A stretch of DNA of 8,962 nucleotides, taken from assembly GCA_014377495.1 (NCBI GenBank), contig JACMPN010000662.1, positions 1 through 8,962 on the forward strand, read 5' to 3'. A program made the position numbers and the translations under genes. Within the stretch, counting starts at the first letter, position 1. Each line of letters begins with the position of its first letter. Under the pieces are notes generated by a model. It made no database searches and had not been told where the DNA came from. It worked only from the letters and a program-made list of their open reading frames with translations. Positions 1 to 6,782 of the stretch are shown here, piece after piece. The stretch comes from Candidatus Sericytochromatia bacterium (GTDB lineage: Bacteria > Cyanobacteriota > Sericytochromatia > JACMPN01).

Positions 1-14
1 CCGGTGTGCCGGCA

Positions 15-29
15 CCCGGGAAGCCCGGG
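15..29 (-). terminator. Possible weak terminator hairpin after the GH2 gene
   Basis: A CCCGGG-AAG-CCCGGG inverted repeat (6-bp arms, 3-base loop) lies about 50 bases past the stop of the leftward GH2 gene. It is followed on that strand by a second palindrome, GTGCCGGCAC (6-15). There is no T-run after it in the direction of transcription, so it is not a canonical intrinsic terminator. CCCGGG is itself a palindrome, so part of the symmetry is trivial. The rest of the leftmost 78 bases holds no gene that I can support. Confidence 0.2.
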
Positions 30-78
30 AAAGTTAACCATCATGGGAAGCTTTGCGGTGCCTCGGCAGTGCAAGTGA

Positions 79-2793
79 CTACAATGGCAGACAGGCCACC
101 GTCAGCAACTCGTGCAGGAGGGCCGTTCCGATTGGTTGGGTATCGTAATTTTCGATCAGGCGCAATGTCGTCACGGTCAGGCTACCCTCGCCATAGGGGA
201 GACGCAGGACAGCCGCACCGAATTTGCCGATCCAACCTTCGAAGTAACCGACCAGCACGCCTTGGGGATCGACGCCGGCCTGATTGCTCGGCAGCTCGAT
301 GCCCCGGCCGTTAAAATCCTGTAGGTAAGGGCTGATCGGGACCAGGTAGTGGGGGAATAGATGCTCGCATTCCCAGCCCAATACCCCACCGATCGGCAAC
401 GCGCCGAAGGCATCCGGCCTGGCATAGAAAATCGACGAGGCCCGATCCCAGCTCTCGCCCCGCGACAAACGGCGGAACGAGAGAAACCCCTTGTCCGGGA
501 CCATTTCGCCGGCTTCCGCCAACAACAACACGTTGCCGCCCAAGTCGAGCCGGGCCCGAGCCACCGCGTCCAGCGAGGTCGTCACCAGCAGATTTGCGCA
601 GTCCAGGGCATCGGTCAGTTGGACACCGGCCGCAATCAAGCCTGCGTGGAGCGGCATTGCGCCGCCCTGCAGCGTGATGGTCGGCTTGGCTGCCACCTGA
701 AGGGCTTGCCGGCCGGTCACCGTCAGTTCTTCCTCGTTGCGGGCAACCGTCTCGCCATCCTGCCGGAGCATGAGTGCGAGCGTCAGTCGCTGCGAGTCCG
801 TTACCGCCGGCAGCGTGATTGAAACGGTGCCCACCGGTCCACTGGCAAACGCCTGGATCGTCACCGCCACCTCGCCCTGAAGTTCCGCATGATCGGCATC
901 GGTGATCTGCCAGCCGATGGTGCCGGCGATGGCGTTGGCGGTGTGGTTTGAGACCCACAGCGTGCCGGTGACGGTATCGCCACTCCACAGGTTGTGCTGG
1001 GGTACCTGGATCATGACGACGATCGGGGCATTGAACCAGGCGAATTGCGCAAAGCCCGCTTTGGGCTGACGGAAGTAATCCAGCCAGCCGTTCGCTTCCC
1101 ATTCGATGTCGGTCAACTCCGTCACGACGTAGCCGGCCAGGTCGGGACGCTGCCGCATCGCTTCAATGGTGGGTTTGAGCGACCGCATCATCCGGCGCTG
1201 GCAGGCGACGGCCATGGCGTCCAGTGTGCCGAAGACCTGTTTGAGGTCATAGGTGACAAAATGAAGCTCGGCCGTTGCCGGGTATTTGAAGGCCTCGATA
1301 TGACCCGACCACTGGGCGTCGAACCACCAGGGCCGGCGACCGTACCAGTCGGTCATCCGGGAGATTTCCGGCAAGCCCCAGTTGCCGAATTCCGAGACGA
1401 GGACCGGCACGCCGGCGGCATTGTCGGCCCGGCCGGCGACGAAGTTCTTCGCCGGTTGCTCCACGCAGACGGTCAAATCTGCAGTCCAGGCCGATTGTTG
1501 GTCCGGCAGGACGAAGTAGCGGTGCCAGTCGTTCAGGTCCGTCTTGACGTGGGCCCAGCCGGAGTTGTCACAGATCAGCCTGGTGCCATCCAATTGTTTG
1601 GCATGATCGAACAGGGCCTCGACGTGTGCCTGCTTTTCCGTGTCCTGCCAGAGACGCCATTCCAGGCCCCATTCCTCGTTGTAAATCGACCAGGCAATGA
1701 TGCTGGGATGGTTGTAGTCCCGGGCGATCATCGCCTCAACCTCCCGCTGAAACCGGGCCCGGGCCTGTGGCGTGTCTTTGGCATAGCAGGCCGGCTCTTC
1801 CCAGATCAGCATGCCCAGACGATCGCAGGCATCCAGGTACCGCGGGTCTTCGACCTTGATGTGCTTGCGCAACAGGTTCAGGCCCATGGCTTTGGCCAGC
1901 CCGATCTCCCGTTCGATGTCGGCGACGGACGAGGCCCGATAGATCGACTCCGGGTGGAAAGCCTGATCCAGTGCCCCCCGGACGTACAACGGCGTCCCGT
2001 TCAGATAGATCAACCCGTCACGCCGCTCGACCCAGCGCATCCCGAAATGCGCCTCCTCATGGTTGGTCCCCACGGCGGCGCAGGCCGTATAGAGCCGTGG
2101 GTTCTCCGGGCTCCAGAGGGCCATGTCGGGGATGGCGATCCGAGCGACGGCCCGACCGTCCTTGGCCTCTGCCGTGGCCGTCGCCACCTGCGTGCCGGTG
2201 GCATCGGTGATCGTCACCGTCACCGGGGTCCCGTCCGGGGCAGCGACCGCCACGGCGACCGTCACGTGGGCTTGCTGTGGGTCGGGCGTGACATGCAGGT
2301 AGCGGACATGGACGGCCGGTCTCGCCTGCAAATGCACCGACTGCCAGGGGCCACTGACCCGGGTATACCAGGACCCCTGCTTGCCATGGGGGATCTCGGA
2401 GTTGTCCTTGGGATCGAGGACGCGCAGCACGAGGTGGTTGGGGCCGTCCCAGTTGAGGTGTCGGTCGAGCAGCCATTCAAATGGCTCGTAACCGCCCTCG
2501 TGGACACCGAGCAACTGCCCGTTGAGCCAGACGGTAGCCTCGTAGTCCACCGCATCAAAGCGGACGATGACCTCGTTCCCCTGCCAGTCCGTCGGGACGT
2601 TCACGACACAGTGGTACCAACCGTATCCCGTGTAGGCGATCATGTCGTCGCCATAGATCTGCCAGGGACTTGGGACCGTGACGGTGCGGGCGAAGCCCGT
2701 CAGGTTGTACCACCGTTCCCGTTGGCCGATGCCGTGGGGATCCGTGGCAAAGGTCCAAAATCCGTCCAAGCTGAGGTGCTGCCGTATGGTCAT
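79..2793 (-). CDS. Glycoside hydrolase family 2 protein (beta-galactosidase / beta-glucuronidase-like), cytoplasmic
   Basis: This 904-residue protein hydrolyses a terminal beta-linked sugar by the retaining GH2 mechanism; the exact sugar is not readable. Visible order: an N-terminal jelly-roll sugar-binding domain (about 1-160, starting LSLDGFW, with the WLNGQLLGVHEGGYEPF stretch at 89-105 typical of the family), an Ig-like domain (about 160-255), then a TIM barrel (about 260-580). The predicted acid/base is E373 in SIYNEEWG (369-376) and the predicted nucleophile is E468 in VSEFG (466-470). Both are in the expected order and spacing. A second beta-rich segment follows (about 590-700). The last 200 residues resemble the glutamine-amidotransferase-like C-terminal domains of some GH2/GH42 enzymes (GGNVLLLAEAGE at 752-763; PYGEGSLTVTTLRL at 866-879). 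No signal peptide is seen, so it should act in the cytoplasm. It is divergent from the sugar importer starting at 2899, with a gap of about 105 bases. The Shine-Dalgarno sequence is weak, but the ATG sits at the right distance from the first conserved motif. The fold is very likely; the substrate is unknown. Confidence 0.93.
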   Translation of the reverse strand: MTIRQHLSLDGFWTFATDPHGIGQRERWYNLTGFARTVTVPSPWQIYGDDMIAYTGYGWYHCVVNVPTDWQGNEVIVRFDAVDYEATVWLNGQLLGVHEGGYEPFEWLLDRHLNWDGPNHLVLRVLDPKDNSEIPHGKQGSWYTRVSGPWQSVHLQARPAVHVRYLHVTPDPQQAHVTVAVAVAAPDGTPVTVTITDATGTQVATATAEAKDGRAVARIAIPDMALWSPENPRLYTACAAVGTNHEEAHFGMRWVERRDGLIYLNGTPLYVRGALDQAFHPESIYRASSVADIEREIGLAKAMGLNLLRKHIKVEDPRYLDACDRLGMLIWEEPACYAKDTPQARARFQREVEAMIARDYNHPSIIAWSIYNEEWGLEWRLWQDTEKQAHVEALFDHAKQLDGTRLICDNSGWAHVKTDLNDWHRYFVLPDQQSAWTADLTVCVEQPAKNFVAGRADNAAGVPVLVSEFGNWGLPEISRMTDWYGRRPWWFDAQWSGHIEAFKYPATAELHFVTYDLKQVFGTLDAMAVACQRRMMRSLKPTIEAMRQRPDLAGYVVTELTDIEWEANGWLDYFRQPKAGFAQFAWFNAPIVVMIQVPQHNLWSGDTVTGTLWVSNHTANAIAGTIGWQITDADHAELQGEVAVTIQAFASGPVGTVSITLPAVTDSQRLTLALMLRQDGETVARNEEELTVTGRQALQVAAKPTITLQGGAMPLHAGLIAAGVQLTDALDCANLLVTTSLDAVARARLDLGGNVLLLAEAGEMVPDKGFLSFRRLSRGESWDRASSIFYARPDAFGALPIGGVLGWECEHLFPHYLVPISPYLQDFNGRGIELPSNQAGVDPQGVLVGYFEGWIGKFGAAVLRLPYGEGSLTVTTLRLIENYDTQPIGTALLHELLTVACLPL

Positions 2794-2898
2794 GCGGTGT
2801 CTCGGTCTTCAATGGGCAAAGGGGAGATTGCACGGGCTGGCAAAGACGGTCTCCGTTGGCACGGTCAGCGGCGAAAGACAGGGTTTGCATAGATCTCG

Positions 2899-4284
2899 AT
2901 GTATGCTGACAGCCAGTCCTTGCCTACCGTACGGGATGCAGGGCCATGTGAAAAGGGTTGCGATGGTGCAACCGTGGGGTGTTGGTTGCAAGCAAGGGCG
3001 CGTATCGGACTGATTGCCTTGGCCGGCGTCTTCGGCGCGGCCCTAGGCGCATCGGCGGCACCGGTCACCGTCTCATTGACGGGCTGGGGCGGCCCGGAAG
3101 AAAAGCTCATCGTCAGCGGGGTGGTGGCGGCCTTCGAGCGGACCCATCCCGGGATCAAGGTGCGCTACACCCAGATCCCCGGCGTCGGCTTCGACTATTA
3201 CAACAAGGTCCGGCTGATGATCGTGGCCGGCATCTCGCCGGACGTCTATTACGTACCGGATGGCAACTTCGGTGAGCTCGCCAGCCGGCACGTCCTGCTC
3301 AACCTCGATCCCTGGGTGGCGAAGAGTAAGGTCATCCGCCTGGCCGACATCTGGCCCAGCTCGCTGAAACGCTTCCGCTGGGACGGCCATCGCCTTCAGG
3401 CCGGCAGCCTCTATTGTCTGCCCAAGGACATCGGGCCGAACGTGATGTTCTACAACAAGGACGTCCTGCGCAAGCGGGGCATCGCCGCCCCGGATCCCAA
3501 GGTGCCGATGACGTGGGATCAGGCCATCGCCGTCTGGAAGCGGTTGAGCTTCAAAGACAACACCGTGAACCACTACGGCATCTCCGGCTATCCGTACGAA
3601 TCGGCTGTCTGGTCCAGCGGCGGTGAGATCATCAGTCCCGACAAACGGACGTGGGCCCTGGCCTCGGCACCCGGCATCCGCGCCATCCAATGGTGTGCCG
3701 ATCTCGGCCTCATCCACAAAGTGGCCCCGGACGGCAGCAAGTCCGGTTCAGCCAGTCCGGGTCAGCTGTTCGAGTCCCAGTTGGCGGCCATGCACGTCGA
3801 CGGGCGGTGGATGGTCCCCCGGTACCGCAGCCTCGGCTTCGATTGGGACGTGGCCCCATTACCGATCCCCGTGCCAGGCCGCAAGTCGATCATGTGGTCC
3901 GGTTCCGTCGGATTCGGCATCGATGCCAAGACGAAACACCCGGAGGCTGCTTTCCAACTCGTTGAGTACCTCGCCGGGCCCGATGGCCAGACGGCGATGA
4001 CCAAATCCGGCCTGCAGGTGCCCAATCAGATGTGGCTGGCCCAAACGGATGTCTTTCGCCAGCCCGGCCAGCGTCCCGCCCATCCCGAAGTCTTTCTGGA
4101 CTCGGCGCTGACCAGCCGCCCGGGGCCCTGGACTGATACGCCGAACACGTTCTGGCACGATGTCTTCTTTAACTTCATCGGCAAGGTCTGGCGGGGCGAG
4201 CGGACGGCCCGCGGTCTGTTGCCGGAGATCTCGCCGATGGTCAATCAGGCGATGCGCGAGAACAACCCGGAGGCGTTCAAGTGA
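2899..4284 (+). CDS. Extracellular solute-binding protein, family 1 (sugar ABC importer)
   Basis: This is the periplasmic binding component of a CUT1-type carbohydrate importer (MalE/UgpB class). The mature part begins near APVTVSLTGWGG and shows family features: AFERTHPGIKV near the start, PDVYYV, MFYNKDVLRKRGI, MTWDQAIAVWKRL, GRWMVPRYR, and a C-terminal EAAFQLVEYLAGPDGQ segment. A Sec signal is clear at residues 33-54: basic RAR, a hydrophobic core IGLIALAGVFGAALG, then ASAA. There is no lipobox cysteine there, so the product should be soluble in a periplasm. The start is uncertain. ATG 2899 gives 461 residues but puts about 30 unusual, Cys-containing residues before the signal and has a poor ribosome site. 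GTG 2974 or TTG 2986 would give a normal-length signal peptide. The stop overlaps the next gene's GTG by 4 bases, so this is the first gene of a three-gene operon. The ligand cannot be inferred beyond 'probably an oligosaccharide', from the neighbouring GH2. Confidence 0.92.
   Translation: MYADSQSLPTVRDAGPCEKGCDGATVGCWLQARARIGLIALAGVFGAALGASAAPVTVSLTGWGGPEEKLIVSGVVAAFERTHPGIKVRYTQIPGVGFDYYNKVRLMIVAGISPDVYYVPDGNFGELASRHVLLNLDPWVAKSKVIRLADIWPSSLKRFRWDGHRLQAGSLYCLPKDIGPNVMFYNKDVLRKRGIAAPDPKVPMTWDQAIAVWKRLSFKDNTVNHYGISGYPYESAVWSSGGEIISPDKRTWALASAPGIRAIQWCADLGLIHKVAPDGSKSGSASPGQLFESQLAAMHVDGRWMVPRYRSLGFDWDVAPLPIPVPGRKSIMWSGSVGFGIDAKTKHPEAAFQLVEYLAGPDGQTAMTKSGLQVPNQMWLAQTDVFRQPGQRPAHPEVFLDSALTSRPGPWTDTPNTFWHDVFFNFIGKVWRGERTARGLLPEISPMVNQAMRENNPEAFK
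2956..2990. promoter_or_regulatory. Cluster of three GGTTGC half-sites near the binding-protein start
   Basis: GGTTGC (2956-2961) and GCAACC (2968-2973) form a 6-bp inverted repeat with a 6-base spacer. The same middle arm, read as TGCAACC (2967-2973), also pairs perfectly with GGTTGCA (2984-2990). The middle copy can therefore pair with either neighbour. This could be an operator for a transcription factor controlling the importer, or two mutually exclusive RNA hairpins in the leader. It lies inside the coding region if translation begins at ATG 2899, but upstream of or at the start if GTG 2974 or TTG 2986 is used. No regulator gene is in the window, and chance similarity is possible. I found no convincing promoter between 2794 and 2990. 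Confidence 0.3.
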
Positions 4285-5180
4285 CCGGCAAGCCACCGTT
4301 GATCAGCGTCGCCAAGGCAGACCGGCTCTGGGCCTATGGCTTCATCGCCCTGCCGGTCCTGGGTTTCCTGCTGTTCAGTCTAGGCCCGATGATCGCCTCG
4401 TTTTACCTGAGCTTCACGCAATACGAGATTTTGTCACCGCCTGTTTGGGTGGGCCTGGACAACTACCAGCGCTTAGCCACGAGCGACCTGTTCATCGGCA
4501 AAACGCTGTGGAACACCCTTTACTACATGATCGGCATCCCCATCGGCATGGCCCTGTCCCTGCTGCTGGCCTTGGCGCTCAATCAGCAGTTGCGGTTCCA
4601 GACGTTTTTCCGCACCGTGCTCTTTTTGCCGTCCATCTGCTCGATCGTGGCCTTGGCCCTGCTCTGGCGCTGGATCTACAACGCCGATTACGGCCTGATC
4701 AACACCTATCTCCAGCAATTCGGGATCACTGATCCGCCCCGCTGGCTCGATACGCCGATGTGGGTGAAGCCCTCGTTAATCATGATGGGGATCTGGGGCA
4801 ACCTGGGCTACAACATGGTGTTGTACCTGGCCGCCCTGCAGGCCGTGCCCAAGCACCTGCTCGAAGCCGCCCAGATCGACGGCGCCAACCCCTGGCACCG
4901 GTTCTGGAACGTCACGTTTCCGGTGATCAGCCCGACGACCTTTTTCATCGCCATCATCAGCATCATCGGCGGGCTGCAGAGTTTCGATGCGATCTACATC
5001 ATGACCCGGGGGGGTCCGGAGTATGCCTCCGCCACGTACATGCTCTACCTGTATCAGAACGGTTTCCAGTATTTCAAGATGGGCTACGCCTCCGCCATGG
5101 CCTGGGTCTTGGCGGTGATCATCATGTTCATCACCTGGATCCAGTTCCGGGTGGCCAAATCATGGGTCCACTACACCTAA
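4281..5180 (+). CDS. Sugar ABC transporter permease, MalF/UgpA type
   Basis: This 299-residue inner-membrane protein is one of the two permease halves of the importer. It has about six hydrophobic segments; the first runs through FIALPVLGFLLFSLGPMIASF (21-41) and the last near MAWVLAVIIMFITW (273-286). The EAA loop that docks to the ATPase is clear at 195-215: EAA, G201, then FPVISP. The MTRGGPEYASATYMLYLY segment (241-258) is typical of the MalF/UgpA/LacF subfamily. Translation starts at GTG, overlapping the preceding stop as GTGA, with GGAGG at 4269-4273 seven bases upstream. This points to translational coupling with the binding-protein gene. The length is normal for UgpA/LacF-type permeases, and it lacks the large periplasmic insertion of enterobacterial MalF. 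Confidence 0.95.
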   Translation: MTGKPPLISVAKADRLWAYGFIALPVLGFLLFSLGPMIASFYLSFTQYEILSPPVWVGLDNYQRLATSDLFIGKTLWNTLYYMIGIPIGMALSLLLALALNQQLRFQTFFRTVLFLPSICSIVALALLWRWIYNADYGLINTYLQQFGITDPPRWLDTPMWVKPSLIMMGIWGNLGYNMVLYLAALQAVPKHLLEAAQIDGANPWHRFWNVTFPVISPTTFFIAIISIIGGLQSFDAIYIMTRGGPEYASATYMLYLYQNGFQYFKMGYASAMAWVLAVIIMFITWIQFRVAKSWVHYT

Positions 5181-5192
5181 AAGGATGGTGAC

Positions 5193-6035
5193 ATGGCGTC
5201 ACGCCAGCCTCTCTCGAAAAGCCTGCTGCATGCGTTGGCCTACCTCCTGCTCGGAGGCGTGGCCTTTGCAATCGTGCTGCCATTCGTCTTTTTGCTGAGT
5301 ACCAGTCTCAAGATGCCGAATGCGATCTATGAGATGCCGATGCGGTGGCTGCCGCAGCCGGCGACGCTACAGAACTACACCAAGGCGATCACCCAGGTGG
5401 ATCTCCTGCGGGGGACCTGGAACACGCTGCTGATCGCCGTCCCCTCGACGCTGGCCGGCCTGCTGACGTCGGCCTTTGCCGGCTACGCGTTTGCCAAGAT
5501 GACGTTCCCGGGCCGGGAGCGGATCTTTGCCATCCTGCTGGCGACGATGATGCTGCCAGGGATCGTCACCCTGATTCCGCAGTTTGTCATGTTCGCCAAG
5601 ATCGGCTGGGTGGACACGTTCTATCCGTTGATCGTTCCCGGCGGGATGGGCTCGGCCTTTGCGATTTTCATGATGCGACAGTTTTTTGCGACGATCCCGG
5701 ACGAAATCATCGAGGCCGCCACGCTGGATGGCTGCAACCCGTTCCAGACGTTCACGCAGGTGGTGTTTCCCCTGGCCGGCCCGGCCCTGGCCACGCTGGC
5801 TATTTTCGGGTTCAAAGGGGCCTGGAACGACTATTTCGGACCGTTGATCTACCTCAGTTCACCCGAGAACTTCACCCTGCAGCAGATGATCGCCGCCACT
5901 CAGAATGCCTATGGCGGTGAGCCGGCCGTCCTGATGGCTGCAGCCTTGCTTGCCCTGCTGCCGTTGCTGATCCTGTTTGCGTTCGCCCAGCGCTATTTTG
6001 TCGAAGGCGTCGCCAGCACCGGGATGAAAAACTAA
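5193..6035 (+). CDS. Sugar ABC transporter permease, MalG/UgpE type
   Basis: This 280-residue inner-membrane protein is the second permease half of the CUT1 importer. It has about six membrane segments, beginning with LLGGVAFAIVLPFVFLLSTS (19-38), where SLK follows as in MalG relatives. The conserved NYTKAI (61-66), WNTLLIA (76-82) and GYAFAKMTFPGR (97-108) stretches are present. The EAA loop is at 174-194, with EAATLDG and then FPLAGP. The C-terminus reads YFVEGVASTGMKN, close to the usual family ending FVxGxxxGAVKG. It lies 12 bases after the upstream permease, with AAGGA/GGTGA in that gap as ribosome site, so it is the last gene of the operon. No ATP-binding subunit gene follows; the next gene is on the opposite strand after 25 bases. 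Confidence 0.95.
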   Translation: MASRQPLSKSLLHALAYLLLGGVAFAIVLPFVFLLSTSLKMPNAIYEMPMRWLPQPATLQNYTKAITQVDLLRGTWNTLLIAVPSTLAGLLTSAFAGYAFAKMTFPGRERIFAILLATMMLPGIVTLIPQFVMFAKIGWVDTFYPLIVPGGMGSAFAIFMMRQFFATIPDEIIEAATLDGCNPFQTFTQVVFPLAGPALATLAIFGFKGAWNDYFGPLIYLSSPENFTLQQMIAATQNAYGGEPAVLMAAALLALLPLLILFAFAQRYFVEGVASTGMKN

Positions 6036-6060
6036 TCGGTCGCAACCATGACGCCCAGGA

Positions 6061-6483
6061 TCACAAACCCAGGAAGCGGCTGCGTTCTTCCGGACTTGGC
6101 ATGAAACAGATCTCGTGCTTGCCGAAGACTCGATAGCGATAGCGGGCGATGACGTCGTAAATCCGATCTAGCCAGGACACCGGCAGGATGCGGAAGACCG
6201 CGACTGACCGCCAGATGCCGCCAATGGTCTCCAGGACCGTCAGAGCCGCCTGGGATTTGGTTAGGAAACGGGCATCGGCCGTGGCGTAATCCCGGACGAC
6301 GACGAGCGTGTCGAGATCGTCGGGGTTCTTGCCGTACTGCTGTAACACCGCCCGCCCATACGGGCTCTGCAGCGAGGCAAAGTGGAAAATCCCGCCTGGA
6401 TCCCGCGGCAGGACGAAGCGGGTGAGACGGGTACATAGGCCGCAGACGCCGTCGAATAGGATGAGATGGTGGCCTGTATCCAT
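6061..6483 (-). CDS. DCC-family thiol-disulfide oxidoreductase-like protein (DUF393)
   Basis: This 140-residue protein belongs to the DCC family, named for its N-terminal Asp-Cys-Cys pattern. Here it is FDGVCGLC (10-17) with a CxxC pair at C14 and C17. The rest fits too: ASLQSPYGRAVL, a central hydrophobic VAVFRILPVSWLDRIYDVIARYRYRVFG segment split by the usual IARxRYRxFG signature, and a short C-terminal tail. Family members are predicted redox proteins of thioredoxin-like type; the physiological partner is generally not known. ATG 6483 is preferred because family members begin just before the (L/I)FDGVCGLC strand and because GGAG lies about 10 bases upstream. ATG 6540 in the same frame would add 19 residues and has GGGA upstream, so it remains possible. 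The gene converges on the permease operon (25-base gap, no clear terminator) and diverges from the 6783 gene. It has no obvious link to sugar import. Confidence 0.88.
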   Translation of the reverse strand: MDTGHHLILFDGVCGLCTRLTRFVLPRDPGGIFHFASLQSPYGRAVLQQYGKNPDDLDTLVVVRDYATADARFLTKSQAALTVLETIGGIWRSVAVFRILPVSWLDRIYDVIARYRYRVFGKHEICFMPSPEERSRFLGL

Positions 6484-6626
6484 GTGGGTCTCGCTCCATT
6501 GAGGGGTCCGGCCGATGGCGGCGGGACGCGACATGCTCATTATCGTCCCAGGTTCCCTTCATTACTGCGGGGCCGACAAGCAGCCGTCCGTCGGGGCGAG
6601 TCCCACGACCTGGTATCTGTCAGGGC

Positions 6627-6655
6627 TTGCACGGCACTTTGTATATTGTTATAAC
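6627..6655 (+). promoter_or_regulatory. Sigma70-type promoter for the 6783 gene
   Basis: TTGCAC (6627-6632) is followed after exactly 17 bases by TATAAC (6650-6655). The -10 box matches consensus at 5 of 6 positions and the -35 at 3 of 6, with ideal spacing. Transcription would begin near 6662, giving a leader of about 120 bases before ATG 6783. The surrounding stretch is clearly AT-richer than its neighbourhood. This is a prediction by pattern only. Confidence 0.55.
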
Positions 6656-6669
6656 GTGTTACAAAGTGC
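6634..6669. promoter_or_regulatory. 36-base dyad centred on the -10 box, operator candidate
   Basis: Perfect 10-bp arms GCACTTTGTA (6634-6643) and TACAAAGTGC (6660-6669) flank a 16-base spacer. The spacer holds an 8-base palindrome, GTTATAAC (6648-6655), with exactly the same centre (between 6651 and 6652). Its right half is the -10 box of the predicted promoter. A protein binding the arms would cover the promoter from the spacer to the start site, as a repressor would. Since the dyad is symmetrical and lies between divergent genes, it might also affect the leftward DCC gene. The arms do not match an operator that I can name. Confidence 0.5.
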
Positions 6670-6782
6670 TTGGGTCCCTGTGCCGACCGTATAACCGGTC
6701 ATGCATCGGCGGTGCCCCTGACAGCGCCGCCCCCGGGTGGTCGCCAGCATCGACAGTCGCACCAGTCATCGAGGAAGCCATC

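Noticed and set aside
311..1102. A 263-codon frame on the - strand, overlapping GH2 in another frame
   Set aside because: It is an out-of-frame shadow of GH2, rich in Arg, Gly, Pro and Ser, with no motif or start signal.
994..2892. A 632-codon open frame on the + strand opposite the GH2 gene
   Set aside because: It is fully antisense to a well-supported GH2 gene with intact catalytic motifs. Its translation is Gly/Pro/Arg/Val-rich with no recognisable domain. Long antisense frames are common in GC-rich genes.
2899..3060. A TATGCT (2902-2907) -10 box for the importer operon
   Set aside because: Only 4 of 6 bases match and no acceptable -35 box lies 16-18 bases upstream, so I do not call a promoter there.
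3073..3717. A 214-codon antisense frame within the binding-protein gene
   Set aside because: The sense frame encodes a clear solute-binding protein; the antisense product has low-complexity Asp/Gly/Val composition and no ribosome site.
6036..6060. A bidirectional terminator between the permease and DCC genes
   Set aside because: The 25-base gap has no inverted repeat of useful length and no T-run on either strand.
6627..6782. In-frame extension of the 6783 gene to codon 6627
   Set aside because: It would run through the predicted promoter and dyad and put 52 residues before a clear signal peptide. GAGGAA just before ATG 6783 decides the start.
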